A DNA stretch of 64,000 nucleotides from Chlorops oryzae (GCA_020466095.1 CM035808.1:29772959-29836958), one strand, 5' to 3'; positions 1 through 11,390 are shown, counted from the stretch's first letter. The notes: generated by a model from the letters alone, not told the origin. Made by a program: numbers and translations.

Positions 1-101
1 AGGAAAGGCAGTCACTTCAATTCATTCCTCAATGTTAGATAGGGAGGGATAGTGAGATCGAGACCGAGAGGATGAGGGGTTAGCCTTCGATTTGAACTCA
101 C

Positions 102-939
102 CTGCCGTTAATATTCTCGACAGCGTTGCGGAAGTGCTATTGTCCACGATTTCCACATCGGTCACAGGATACATCCATTTGAAGGTGAGCTTCTCGGTGG
201 CACCGAAATCGTGCGATTGCTTCGGAGCGACCGACACGCAAATCACCTTATCGTTGAGCAATAGCAAGCGTCGCTGCTTCGATTTGACAATCATGCCCGC
301 CTGATTGAATTCCATATGGGTGACGTTATCCTCGCGCAGCAAATAACGCGGCCGATTGCCATCGCTCGATGTCAGCGAACGTGTATTGAAGGTTCCGCTG
401 ATGTGGCCCAACATCTCCTTGAATCCCTGATATTGTTCGGCCTCGCGTTTACGCTCGTTTAGCATTTCCGCCAGCAGTTCCAATTGCGTTAGCGCCAATT
501 GCAACGACATACGATCATGGTGTCCTTGGGGCGTGTACTTAAGTAAATCCTGAAGGAATAATATGAATTGTGGGAAACGTTGAACGGGCTTAACCATCAG
601 ACCGAAAAACGACAATCGATCGTGGGCACTAATTTGCTTGACTTTAAAGAAATCGGCCAATGCCGATTTGCGCTTCTCTTCCATTTTGGCAAGTTCCATG
701 GCCGCTGAGAAATTATTGATGAAACCCGAATAGATCTCTAGGATGCGTGGCTTACTGAATGTGCTCACAAAACAATCGCCCAGTTTCTCATCACGATCCC
801 AATTGCGCACGCATTCCGCCAGCGAGATGCGAAAAAGTTTGTGCGATTGCAGAATGTCGGGCAAACGATGGAAGAGCGTCCCTATCTTCGAGGCGCTCAA
901 AACGGGCGGATTACTCTCCTCGAGTGGTTTCTTGTAATC
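102..939 (-). CDS. RhoGEF (ARHGEF10/17-like), exon with most of the DH domain and start of the PH-like domain
   Basis: Internal exon of a Rho guanine-nucleotide exchange factor, a cytoplasmic activator of Rho-family GTPases. It opens at 939 after a cag acceptor (940-941) with DYKKPLEESNPPVL and ends at 102 before a GTGAGT donor, giving 279 codons plus one base (phase 1). The DH domain continues from the upstream exon. Visible landmarks are FHRLPDILQSHKLF, DCFVSTFSKPRILEIYSGFI and the highly conserved CR3 helix MVKPVQRFPQFILFLQDLL (about 535-605), then LALTQLELLAEMLNERKREA. After about residue 185 come YLLREDNVTHMEF, IVKSKQRRLLLLNDKVICVS and KWMYPVTDVEIVD, the strand pattern of the divergent PH-like domain in ARHGEF10/ARHGEF17 proteins. 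Family members normally continue into a WD40-like propeller, which would lie left of position 1. I suspect the Drosophila counterpart is CG43658, recalled only; no symbol is assigned. Reading past 102 would run into intron and reach a stop near 22. Confidence 0.93.
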
Positions 940-2048
940 CTGCGTTTGTGTGCGTGGGTGTGAGCGGGTGGGGGAGAAAAGAATCGAATGAGTATTTGCT
1001 TTGAATATTGCATTTAATGAAAATGATGCTCTAACAACAAATTGTGTGTGAGTGCATGGATTTAATTTAAGTCCAACTACCGAAATGCGGAATGATTAGT
1101 TTTGTGACTATTTTTTTTATATATATTTTTTTTTTATATTTTATATTTTTTATAGGTATTTTTGGAGAGGGTGATGGTTAGTAAATTGAATAGATTTGAT
1201 GATGTTGCAAAAATGTTTCGTGCCGTGAGATTGTACATTCAATGGATCGCATGTAAAGAAGAAATTAATATTTCAATATTAAAGACTTAATTATTTTCAA
1301 GGATTTTAAGGAAGAGAATTGAATAGAAAAGAGCATGCATGAAATGAACAAATTAATCTAATCATAGAAATAAAAAAGATAAATAAATAAATAAATAAAA
1401 CGACCTTCTTTGACATATGTAGGTATGTATGAATCCGTGGAATTAAGCTACGAGAATTTTCACCTACGCTTCAGAGCTCTGTTAAGCCGATATGTAGGTA
1501 CTTTTTAAGCTATCGAAATGTAAGCTGCTTAGAGCATTTTTTTTTTTTTTTGATGCAGACATTGATTCAAGCTTACAGCATTTATTTTATCGGATTTGGC
1601 AATGGGAAAATGTACAAATGTACATACATTTTTCCCGCATAATGTCACTTTATTATTTGTGATTTTAATTTGTGGGCGAAAAGGGATTTAGAAGGATTTT
1701 ATTGTGCTTTTTTGTTTGTATTTATAAAGGGAATAGAATTGAAACCCATACTTTCTCTTATATGATATTCAGAAAAAAATTGAAATCGCCTGGATTTCAA
1801 ATGTCAAATTTGCTCTTAAATTGTCTGAAATCTCGAGATTCCGTTTTACGTCTGAAAAGCATATTAAGCGTAAATATTCGATTGGAGGTTTCCCTTAAAC
1901 GCATTTTTGCCTCGAAAATCTCGAAAACTCGGAAATCAGGAAGTCTTAACAAGAATGAATGACATTTTGTATGAAAATCTGTACACTTTTTCGTTTTTTC
2001 AATCTTTCCTCAAATCCTTAAATATTAGTTTAAACAAGGTCGTCTAAG

Positions 2049-2199
2049 CAGTGGCGTAGCGAATCATTTTTTGGCGACCGTAGCACAATGGGGGAATAAT
2101 GGAGAAAATGACGATCCTGCCACTCGCCCTTAATAAAAATACCTTTATAAAATTTAAAATATGATTTGGCACGCTTCTTCTACCCTCACTACGCTACTG
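2049..2199. mobile_element. hAT-type MITE, 151 bp, with perfect 8-bp TSD
   Basis: Begins CAGTGGCGTAG and ends CTACGCTACTG, imperfect inverted ends. It is flanked on both sides by the identical octamer CGTCTAAG (2041-2048 and 2200-2207), the target-duplication length of hAT transposons. Its terminus matches that of the larger hAT element at 13097, which suggests both were mobilised by the same transposase family. It is non-coding. Confidence 0.9.
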
Positions 2200-2447
2200 C
2201 GTCTAAGGGAACTTTGTGCCTTTATATATCCTTTGAAATGTTAAAAAAATAAAAAAAAGTTATTAACTTTAGCTGCAATTCTTACGAATTTATCTCATTT
2301 CATTTTTGCCCTTATATATACATGGGTCCTTATGGGAAAAAGGATACAGTGTTTAATGAATAATTTACTGAAGGTTAACACACACAAAATGGCTTTTAAA
2401 GAGTTCTGAGAAAAAGGAATAATATAAATTTTGCTACATATACCAAT

Positions 2448-2659
2448 CAGGGCCGTTTCTAGGCTTTTTGGGCCCCTAGGCTGTGCCAGGGGTGCGGGCC
2501 CCCCTAGAGTAGCAAAAAAAAAAAAAAAAAAAAAAGGTCACTGCAATGCAAACATATCGTTTGCGCAGTGAAAAACCAAAAGGCAGAACCATTTTGTGGT
2601 GTAGGCCCCCTTTGTGGTGCAGGCCCATAGGCTGCAGCCTATGCCTAAAAACGGCCCTG
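2448..2659. mobile_element. hAT-like MITE, 212 bp, with CAGGGCCG termini
   Basis: Inverted ends CAGGGCCGTTTCTAGGC and its near-complement (GCCTAAAAACGGCCCTG). Flanks ATACCAAT (2440-2447) and CTACCAAT (2660-2667) match at 7 of 8 positions, consistent with an aged 8-bp hAT duplication. The interior is GC-rich with a long A run at about 2514-2535. Short open frames across it are spurious. Confidence 0.8.
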
Positions 2660-3416
2660 CTACCAATGACAGTGGGTGAAAGTGATCCGAAATGGATTAC
2701 ATTGTTACAAATCATTGGACATTCAATGGTTTAAAAGGATTCACAAAGACATGAAAAGGCTTGTGTTGCTTAACTTGAAATTTTCAATTGAGTTATGGCC
2801 AATGAATGTCTAATATTTCAGAATGCAAATTCCCCTCTGAAATAATTCAAATGCATCAAATTCGAATGAATATCTACTCTTTTAATATGATTTTCCTAGT
2901 AAATAAATGAAATGCCAAGAAAATCGTAAGCTCTCAAAAAACACAAAATGAATTCAAGTCAAAAGAGAACTGCGTAGAAAAGAACAGAAATCGAATAGAA
3001 CATCCTGTTGATGAGCGTAATTAAGGGTCAATTGTTGCGTGAAATGAATTGTTCTTAGAAATTTATTTCAAAGAAAAACATGAGAAAAAAATAATAGTAC
3101 GAAAAGCAGACAAGGAAAATTCTCGCAGGCTATGGAAAATGTTCTTTCAATTACAGAAAAAACAAAATACATAAAATGTTTTAATCACTTGCGGGGTGAA
3201 CTTTAACAATCTTCGTGAGCGCTTCGTGTAAAGATTTTCAAACTAATAAATTAAATAGAAAAGAAAAAATTATTTCTATTTTTCCTCTAAATTTGTTTGT
3301 CATGCAATGAGCGAAAAACAAAAAAATTAAAATAAATGAAGACGAAATCAATCGAATTTCCCACAACCGAATGCGAGGGGAAATCGAAAAGTTATTATTA
3401 TTCCCCAGACACTTAC

Positions 3417-3662
3417 ATTGACTAGACGTTGCAGTGTTGCCACATATGAGTTCTCACTGTGCACGATCGCTGCGATGATATGACGCCGTTTGAGCTGCTG
3501 TTGCGAGAGGCCTGGTGGCGCTGGTGGCAGCATCGGCGCGATCAGTCGCTCATTTGCGGTGCGCGCCGTTCCGTTGGCTCGACTGCCAGGTGGTATGATG
3601 AGATCCATATCAAAACGTGCTGCAGACGAGGTCGAGTACGCTGAGGGATCATCATCTTCATT
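3417..3662 (-). CDS. RhoGEF (ARHGEF10/17-like), exon with the linker and start of the DH domain
   Basis: Exon of exactly 82 codons, phase 0 at both ends. The acceptor is ttaaag at 3663-3664 behind a T-rich tract, and the donor is GTAAGT at 3416-3411. The translation runs NEDDDPSAYSTSSAARFD, then a Pro/Ala-rich linker (LIIPPGSRANGT, LPPAPPG), then KRRHIIAAIVHSENSYVATL and QRLVN. The last segment is CR1, the first helix of the Dbl-homology domain, which contacts the GTPase switch regions in this family. Joining QRLVN to DYKKPL of the next exon rebuilds an uninterrupted DH start, which strongly supports both splice sites. Reading further upstream in frame gives only the A/T-rich tract, so the exon start is set by the acceptor and not by a methionine. 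Confidence 0.92.
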
Positions 3663-4274
3663 CTTTAACCGAAGAAAAAAAAAAAAGAAAAAACGCAGCA
3701 GTAGAAGAAGAAGAAGAAGGAGAAAATTGAGAAAAAACGGATTGGAGAAGAAAAAAAAAAAAAAAAAAATTAATACAAATTGAAGGGAGAAAATGTTACT
3801 CGAAGCATAAAGGAAGAGAACTAAATTAGGAAGGAAACCTCAAATGTGGTCGTCCCTCTGAATGGAAAGAGACTTCAACAGAAGAAAAAAATAAAGAAAT
3901 AAAAAAAAAAAATGAAGCTACATAAAATACGATTTTGATAATTTAATTTTGTATGTGGAAAACTTGAGGCTTGAGACAGAAAAACCATCCAAATATGAAA
4001 GATGAAGAGATCGGTGTTAATGTAATATGTCTCATCAAGGAACAAAATGACCTTGGTTAAGTCTCTTTCCATAATGATTGCAAGGCTTAATCAGTGAATG
4101 CAAAAACAAATGAAGGTCATATCCATGCGGCATAGCAATTGTGGTGAGCTCCTTCAATTCAATCATTTATTGAGCGAATTTATTTATAGAAATGTTTAAG
4201 GTTAGCAGCCCTTCGAAGCTTCAAAGGCCAGAAATGAGCATTGTTGAGATTAGGAATGAAATGGATGCACTTAC
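3663..4274 (-). other. RhoGEF intron, 612 bp
   Basis: GT..AG intron between the disordered exon and the linker/DH exon. On the plus strand it is dominated near its left end by A/AAG-rich tracts (3671-3770), which form the polypyrimidine tract on the coding strand. No conserved open frame or known repeat was seen. Confidence 0.85.
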
Positions 4275-5497
4275 CTCTGGTACTCCGGGCATTTTGTAGC
4301 CCATTGTTGAGCTTCCGCCGCAGCCGCTGCCACTTAACTTTTGGGGTGAGCTCTGCTGCTCGCCGTAGGCAAGTGTGGCGGCATCGGGTATATCGATGCT
4401 CGATGACGACGATTGTCGTGCGTCATTTCCGCGTGCATTGATGTCGTACTGATGCGACGAACCGCGTCGTATTGAGAACCAACGTGAGAGGCGACCACCC
4501 GGCGACGACTCGCCTAGTGCTGCTGTCAGGTCGTGTTCGCGCGGCGATTGATGTGCTGCGGTTGGCATTGCTACCGAAGCGCTCGCCCGTCGATTCGATT
4601 GCAGCGTTGCACTACTGCCGACGCCGCAGACGTTGCTATCAGTGGCGCCGCTGTCGTTCGCTGAGCTGTTGCTGGCAGCGCTTCCACTGTTCGTTGCCGT
4701 AGCCAAGCCACCACCCCCCGAACGCCATTTGTCGAAGGATAAATGCTGTTTGGCACGACTGAACGTCGAACGCAATTGCGAATTGCGCTGATTTGTGGCG
4801 CTCAACGATGAAGTCACGTTGCTGCGTTGCTCCTCGACGCACGAGGTTGAATTGCCGACAATTGATGTTATATCTTCGTTCGACGAATCGACAATGACGT
4901 TGCTGTTACCGATGGTGTTGGTGTTGGTCACGCTGCTGCTGCTGTTGCTGCCGTTCTCCTTGAGATCGGTACACCAAATGCTGCTATTAATATTGTTGCT
5001 TTGACAATCGCAATTGCAGCCGATGCTGTTGTTGCCGTCGTCGTTGTTACGCTCTTTGGCAGCTATAGTATCCGTCTCAGCGGTTGTACTTGCTGCTGTT
5101 GCAGCTGTTGCTTCGCTAACACCAACGGCCGCTGAGTTGCCGTTGGTGCTAAAACTTCCGCCGGCTATTGTGCTGCCGGTGTGAAAAACTAAGGCGGTCT
5201 TATGATCCGCCTCGTTGCTCTGCGAGTGGCTACAACTTTTCGTATGCGGTTGCTGAGGTTGCAAAAGTTGTTGATGCTGATGCTGACTGCTTGTGCAGGT
5301 GGTGGTGTTGCCGTTCGTATTGTTGTTGGCAGGTGTTGCTAATGCTTTCGAGCCGTTGCAGGCAGTGCGATGTACTAAAATCGGATTATGCAATTGCCCA
5401 CTTGCTGAAGTATTGCCAATAAATGTGGTCGTTTTCAATGGATTCTCAGACGGTAATGATTCCTCCCAGCCAGTTGGCGAGTTCAGTTTATGTTCAT
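4275..5497 (-). CDS. RhoGEF (ARHGEF10/17-like), large exon with the disordered N-terminal region
   Basis: Open exon of 407 codons plus two leading bases. The acceptor is gatag after a pyrimidine-rich tract at about 5500-5530, and the donor is GTAAGT right after GVPE (4274-4269), phase 0 into NEDDDPS of the next exon. Composition is typical of fly disordered regions: Asn/Ser/Thr-rich runs, a His/Gln-rich run (HQHQQLLQPQQPHTK), Ala/Thr and Gly/Ser stretches, so the DNA contains many short CAA/CAG/AGC repeats. Two ordered-looking islands stand out: FSRAKQHLSFDKWR (about 4725-4768) and RLSRWFSIRRGSSHQYD (about 4444-4494), a basic-aromatic motif that could be a phosphorylation or docking site. No in-frame Met occurs early in the exon, so the start codon must be in an upstream exon. 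The opposite strand carries several overlapping open frames that are only composition shadows. Confidence 0.85.
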
Positions 5498-8094
5498 CTA
5501 TCGAAGAAAAACGAACAGCAAAGAAGGCGGAAAAATGAATAAATCGAACAATAAAAAAAAGAGGCAAAATGAAATAGAAAAAAGCAAAAGAGCGGAAAAA
5601 TTATTGCCTGAAAATGTTATGGGCACTCAAATCTTGTAGTACCTACTTAAAGTGCTAGTTGCTTTATCTTTTTATTGGGCATGGATGAACGACAACACAC
5701 GCTCCGCTGATTAGACCGGACAATGTTGAGCTGAGTTCTCGAGAGCGGAGCTCTGCTGCCGCCCATGCCGCGGCATGCCATTGACTTGGACATTAAGACT
5801 TATCATATTTTCTTTGAAGCACGCCAATTGGTGGTAGAGGTGTGGTGGTGGTGGTGGGAGGGAAAAATATGGAAACCCATTAAAGAACATTGATTTCCGT
5901 TGCTTATCTTAAAAGGGTTTCGTTAAACTCTAATGTTGTCCATTAAAATGGCAATAAAAGCGTTCGCGAGTTCTCGCGCACAACGGAAAAAAAGACTAAG
6001 CACAGTGGACTGCATAGGTACATTATGGGTGGACATTGATGCTGCGCTCACGTGGGGTTAAATTCTAATAAAAAAAAATCACCAGAAAAGTCACGTATAA
6101 ATTGTCATTTGAGCAAATGTCCCAACAGCAAAAGGAAATCTGAGAGATTTTTTCGCAATTTTTTTTTTTTTTTTTTTTTGGCGCCCAAGGAGGTCTTAGT
6201 TAAAATTTCTTACTCGCAATTGGTTTTTCTTTTTTCTTCAATATTCTACTCTAAGAATGAAAAATGGCACAGATATTTCAGCAAATATTCTGATATTGTA
6301 CACATTTGCTTAACATAATTGGGCTCTCCATTTACGTTATGATTTATATACATATTTACTTTTCTCTTCTCTATCGTTGTAACTTATTGATGAAGTGTCA
6401 AATTCCGAGAACAAAGAAAACGAATTCAATCCTCTGAAATCGCCCACGATGATTTGCCCTAAGCCGACATTGAAATTTGACAATAATCCCGAAAAGTAAA
6501 ACCACTTCGACGGGCTTAACTTGAAATAAATTGAAAGTCAAATTGATAAACGAGGAAGAAAAAAATATAGACTGACTGATTAATAACCTAACTTCGCACA
6601 CGACAAATATTATCATTAAAATTATGTACATATATATCAAGGACTTATTTCAATCTCATTAAAGACTGCTTAGAGATAATCATGAGCTTGCTCAACATCA
6701 TTCTCTCGAGCCCAAAAAAAATAGGAGTGTTCGAGTGTATGTTGCTTTGAGAAAAGCCCCCAATTTCAATGAATTGACGAATGACAATCAACTCAGTTTC
6801 CACTGTTATTTCATTGAACACAACTGTTAATCCTTTGGACACAATTTTCCCTCGTTACGTTTTTAGTTTCACTTAATCAAAATCTCTTTTGAAAGGGTTT
6901 CAAATATTTACCTGTAAAAGTATACACTATAATCCGTAATTGCAATATTACAACATCGATGTGGATCCACCTTAGAATGTGCCTAGCAGTTCACCTAATC
7001 CTGCCGTCCTCTCTTAACGTTTGTTTGTCTGTGTGTGTGGGTGTGTGTGTGAAATTTTCCCCGAGGACATTCTGTCTATCAATGTTTGCTCTGACTGAAC
7101 TTGACACTGTTAAGTTGGCCTATGCTAGGAGCGGAATTAAATTTCGAAATACTTCGTTTCCGTTCTGCGCTCTCAAATTATGCCCGTTTGCCATATCCTC
7201 AGGCGGCCCATAAAGACCTTTCAGCAGAGCTTTCGACACGAGCCACGAAGCTCAGCTAGCCCGCTATGCTGAGATATTACGTTACATTTTCAACAATATG
7301 CCTTGATTCTTTATCTGTTGCATGGCAGGACACATCCATATATACGATCGAGTATGTATGTGTACCTATACTAGGCATAAACATATACATACATATATAT
7401 CTATTTAAATTTGATTTATTTATTTATTTTCTTTTGCTTTGTTTACACAGACTTTTATTGCAGTCGCAGGCTTAACATCTCCTATGGACGTTAGACAGAA
7501 AACTGGCGCCTTCGATGTCGATGGGGGATAACGTTGTCATTTAATGACTTTTTGATTTTGCTTTAGTTTGCCATCAGTTCGTTTTTATTCAAATTGTCAT
7601 GTGTCCATATTTCAGTGGAAACTAATTTCAAGAGCGAAAGTTTATTATGCGAACGTAGAGGAGAAATGGAAATAAAACCATTTTAACGATTTTATATGGT
7701 CTTTTTTTGCGTTGTTTTGGTTTGTTTGATAAAGGAAGTGGTTATTTTTTTATCCCAAACAAAAATTATACATGGATGATCAGATGTGTTGGTATTGCCA
7801 TGTTGAAAAGTGATCGCCAGAGAGCACCGAAAAAAGCCAATATCCAGCACTGTCTGAGCAAACGACCGGAGGGCAGGCGGACCGAAAAATACGTGGATCG
7901 GTCAGATGGAAAAATATCAAAACAAGATGGGTCACTGTGATGACATGATCCAGAATCGGAATGCCTGCAGAAGGGTGCTGAGATCACACACCCACACCTG
8001 AGGAATGGTTAAGCAGAGGAACGAAAACATGGATGATATATTCTTAAGTTTCCCAATCTCGCTATAAGAAGCATTAATTTTTTTTTTATAGAGA

Positions 8095-8225
8095 CAGTGT
8101 ACTCTCTCCATGCGGACGCCCCTTTTAAACGTACACGTTTTCGTACAGTTCCATTATTGCTGCTTCTCAAATAGTTTCCTCTTAAGCGGACATATTTTTC
8201 GGTCCGCTTAAGAGAGAGTACACTG
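8095..8225. mobile_element. pogo/Tigger-like MITE, copy 1 of the CAGTGTACTCTC family
   Basis: Ends CAGTGTACTCTCTC and GAGAGAGTACACTG, with the subterminal block AAGCGGAC inverted near the right end. Right flank is TA. Related copies lie at 9800-9957 and 60075-60251. It is non-coding. Assignment to pogo/Tigger rests on the CAGT..ACTG ends and the TA flank. Confidence 0.75.
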
Positions 8226-8279
8226 TATATAAACATTTGCCGTCAATCCTGATGTTACTCGTTCCCTAACATCTTGATC

Positions 8280-8440
8280 AAATGTTGCTAGTATTTTTTT
8301 TTAGGAGATATGTTATCTCATGAAGTTTCCCAATGTAAGACCGAAATTCCCTTAAATTTCATTTTGAAATCTTCCTAAAATAAAAGCTTCGTCCCCTGAA
8401 AATTTCCTTAAAGCCTTTTTGCCCATATGTCTTCTGTGAA
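8280..8440 (-). repeat. Diverged copy of the CACTGTTGCC repeat family
   Basis: Runs from TGTTGCTAGTA, through a short imperfect hairpin (AGGAGATATGTTATCTC), to TTTTGAAATCTTC and a TTTTTGCCCATA segment. The order and many words match the reverse complement of 34412-34600. The copy is clearly older than the others. It has no coding capacity. Confidence 0.55.
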
Positions 8441-9112
8441 GAGCAGAAAGTTCCCTTAATTTAGGGGAGACTCTGTGTATTGATCCACGACCGATAAAAA
8501 AATGTAAGTCTGAAAAAATTTGGCTTCATAATCAATGACTGACTGTACTGAATGAAGGATGCCTCTGTGGATGACTCTAAGAGAGGTTTTTAAATCACTT
8601 CCATATCTTTTACTCGATTCCTTCGATGAATAGTTGGTCATAAAGTTTAACGACGACACCAAAATGCAAAATGTTTTGGCTTCAACACTCAGCCAAACAG
8701 GAAAGAGCGGACTATTACGTGATTATTATATCTCGAAATTAAGTACACTGGGAAAAAGTTTTTTTTTTAAAGTAATAAAAAATTTTGATTTCAAAAATCT
8801 TGTTTACTCCAGATCACTATCAACGGCGAAACTTTAAATATTTGCCTCCTTATCTGTCTTTGTTGATTACGGGCGAGAAATCCATTAAAAATTTTTGCAA
8901 GATTTTTCAATGTCAACGAGTTTCATTTCGAATGATTGTATTTTAATCCCAGAATGGGAAAACTTCTTTTGCGACTTGGAAATTTACGCGTTGACACAAA
9001 ACAAAATCCATCGTTCACGTTCGGTGTCAATTCGAGATTGAGACGAGGGAACAACGGCCGAAGCGAAAATGTTTGCGAAATGCAAATATTGAATATGAAA
9101 CTTTTGCAAGCC

Positions 9113-9115
<3 letters not shown>

Positions 9116-9148
<33 letters not shown>
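9116..9148. repeat. (GA)n microsatellite
   Basis: Uninterrupted GA dinucleotide run of about 33 bp. It creates an artefactual RE/SL-repeat open frame on each strand. Similar shorter GA tracts occur near 11740, 12366 and 39965-39990. Confidence 0.95.
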
Positions 9149-9151
<3 letters not shown>

Positions 9152-9520
9152 CGAATAAAATAATATCAACAAAAAGAATAATAAAAGCTCACCAAAGTTT
9201 GTGACTAGGCACGAAATTAATGTTTGCACAAAAAAAAAAAAAAAATGATTTTTTTTCTCCCATATTTGAAGAAGCACATTCTATGGCATAAAAGAATTGG
9301 GCATTATTATGAGGAAAATTTATTATGAATATTAAATCACAATATTTATTGCACTGTGGACTGTGTGCTGAGTAAATATGAAGTGACCAGATTGAAAATA
9401 AACAAATATTATGGCAAAAGGAGGAATAATTTTGGGTAAGCATTAGATTTTGACTAAGTTCTGCTTTAGCAATAATTTTTTCTTGGAGTTTTAAAACGGA
9501 GTTCCTGTCGAATTAAAATA

Positions 9521-9705
9521 CAGTGACAATCGGTAATAACGATGTTGAAGGGACCAGCAAAAATCCATCGTTATAAACCGATAATCGCTATATCCGGTAA
9601 CAGAAATTAAGAAGAATTAGAATAGCGAACCAAACTTAACCTAAAATGTTCATCGTTATAACCGATAATCGTTATAAGCGGTATGGTTATAACCGATTTT
9701 TATTG
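9521..9705. mobile_element. pogo/Tigger-like MITE with TA flanks
   Basis: Starts CAGTGACAATCGGT and ends ACCGATTTTTATTG. TA dinucleotides flank it at 9519-9520 and 9706-9707. The interior is an imperfect inverted repeat of CGTTATAACCGATAATCG-type words, so a single strand could fold into a long hairpin. It is non-coding. Confidence 0.7.
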
Positions 9706-9799
9706 TACACAGAAAAAAGGTATACAATGTACTGATGCAAGATTTGATCAAGATGTTAGGGAATGAGTAACATCAGGATTGACGGCAAATATTTATAAA

Positions 9800-9957
9800 C
9801 AGTGTACTGTCTTTTAAGCGGACAACTACGGGACCGAAAAGTATGTCCGCTTAAGAGGAAACTTTTTGAGAACCAGGGAAGCTTGAACATTCCCAAGAAG
9901 TGCCCGTTTAAATGGGTGTCCGCTTAAGAGGAGTGTCCGCAAGGACAGAGAACACTG
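9800..9957. mobile_element. pogo/Tigger-like MITE, copy 2 of the CAGTGTACTCTC family
   Basis: Ends CAGTGTACTGTCTT and CACTG followed by TA. It contains the motifs AAGCGGACA, ACGGGACCGAAAA and TGTCCGCTTAAGAGGA in both orientations, shared with the copy at 60075. Its left flank is an inverted copy of the right flank of the element at 8095 (see findings). Confidence 0.75.
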
Positions 9958-10339
9958 TATTTCATGGGCGCAAAAGAGGTTTTTAGTTGCATTTTGTCTC
10001 CTTAAATTAAGCCTATATTTCTTCTTTGAAATGTATCTGGATTTTAGACACCGCCGGGGACATTTAGATATACGTATGTATGAAGCCTTTAAGACGCTTT
10101 GTTTAACCCAAAAACCTGCCGTTAAGAGCATCCACATTAGTTACTTTATGAACGACCTCCTGACAATGTATCATTTCTAGGATTAAAATATGTGCGTACT
10201 TTTCAAGGATATTGCGTGTTTAGACACTGTGAAAAGTTCCATCTGCTGAAAGTCATGACTAGAATGAGTACTGAGTACTGTTATTACACAGTAGAAACGT
10301 TAAAAGGTCACGTTTAGGTCAGGTTATCTACAAAATATA

Positions 10340-11390
10340 ATTATACCCAGCGTAAGCGGGGTATATTAGTTTTGTGCAAATCTTGTAACAGGGAGAATTA
10401 AGCTCCGGAGATATAGAAAAATATATATAGAAATGATCAGGATCAAAAACTGAATCGATTTAGACATGTCCGTCTGTCCGTCCGTCCGTCTGTCCGTCTG
10501 TCCGTCCGTCCGTGGTCGGATCTCCTCCGAAACGGCTGGACCAATCAAGTCGAAATTTGGCACACAGGTATATCGGGATCCGAGTATGATCCTAAGTAAA
10601 AATGGGAGACATCCGCCCACTGCCACGCCCACAAATTAATTTATTGTGTTTTCAATAAAATGCTTGTAACTTGCGAACCACTCAACACATTCCATTGATA
10701 TTTGGTGTGCTGGTAAACTACGAAAAGGGACATTTTTTGGCAAAAAATGGACACCGCCCTCCTCGAGCCACGCCCACAAATAAGCCCAAAAATAAGGTCT
10801 TATCGTAACTTCCGAAGTAAACGACGTAGAAGCTTCAAATTCGCAGCATAGGTTGACCAAGGCAAATGAAAGGTGTAGGAACAAAAATTTATGTAGCCCG
10901 CCCACTGCCACGCCCACAAATAGAGAAATTTCATAACTTCCGAAGTAAAAGGCGTAGAAGCTTCAAATTCGCAACATAGGTTCATCAGGGCGAATGAAAG
11001 GTGTAGGAAAAAATTTTATGCGGCCCGCCCACTGCCACGCCCACAAATGAAGATTTTTCGTAACTTCCGAAGTAAAAGGCGTAGAAGCTTCAAATTCGCA
11101 ACATAGGTTCACCAAGGCGAATGAAAGGTGTAGGAAAAAATTTTTTTTTGCCCCGCCCACTGCCACGCCCACAAATAAAGATTTTTCGTAACTTCCGAAG
11201 TAAAAGGCGTAGAAGCTTCAAATTCGCAACATAGAGTCACCAAGGCGAATGAAAGGTGTAGGGAAATAATTTATGTTGCCTTCCCACTGCCACGCCCACA
11301 AATAGAGAAGCAAAACATAGTGCGCTCATAATGTCGGGACGCTGGGTATTTCAAAGTCGGGCTTGACCGACTTTAGCTTTCTTACTTGTT
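10340..11390 (+). mobile_element. DINE-1/mini-me-like element with GTCY microsatellite and internal tandem repeats
   Basis: Starts with ATACCCAGCG and has the complementary CGCTGGGTAT near its right end (about 11340-11350). That is followed by a hairpin AAGTCGG..CCGACTT and the terminal ACTTGTT. A (GTCY)n tract occupies about 10468-10513. From about 10610 to 11300 a unit of about 126-145 bp, carrying CCACTGCCACGCCCACAAAT and CTTCCGAAGTAAA, repeats about five times. The layout (subterminal inverted repeats, GTCY tract, 3' hairpin) matches what is known of dipteran mini-me and DINE-1 elements, which are non-autonomous Helitron relatives. Open frames seen through the repeats (MGVAVGG..) are artefacts of the tandem unit. 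Confidence 0.75.

Larger units (their letters stand above)
940..3416 (-). other. RhoGEF intron, 2.48 kb
   Basis: Bounded by a GTAAGT donor (3416) and a cag acceptor (940). It holds two hAT-type MITEs (2049-2199 and 2448-2659) and, at about 1860-2010, a stretch related to the interior of the repeat at 54104-54685. The rest is AT-rich sequence with A and T runs. No further coding exon was recognised. Confidence 0.85.

Noticed and set aside
4241..5538. Several open frames of 60-84 codons on the plus strand and other minus frames opposite the disordered exon
   Set aside because: They overlap the real exon of the RhoGEF and arise from CAG/CAA/AGC-type repeats read in other frames; composition is Leu/Arg/Cys-rich with no domain.
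10468..10513. CRISPR-like short repeats
   Set aside because: The GTCY tract and the ~126-bp tandem units have no spacer pattern, and the sequence is eukaryotic.
10366..11172. Repeated MGVAVGG.. open frames on the minus strand
   Set aside because: Created by the tandem unit of the DINE-1-like element; the repeats explain the similarity among the frames.
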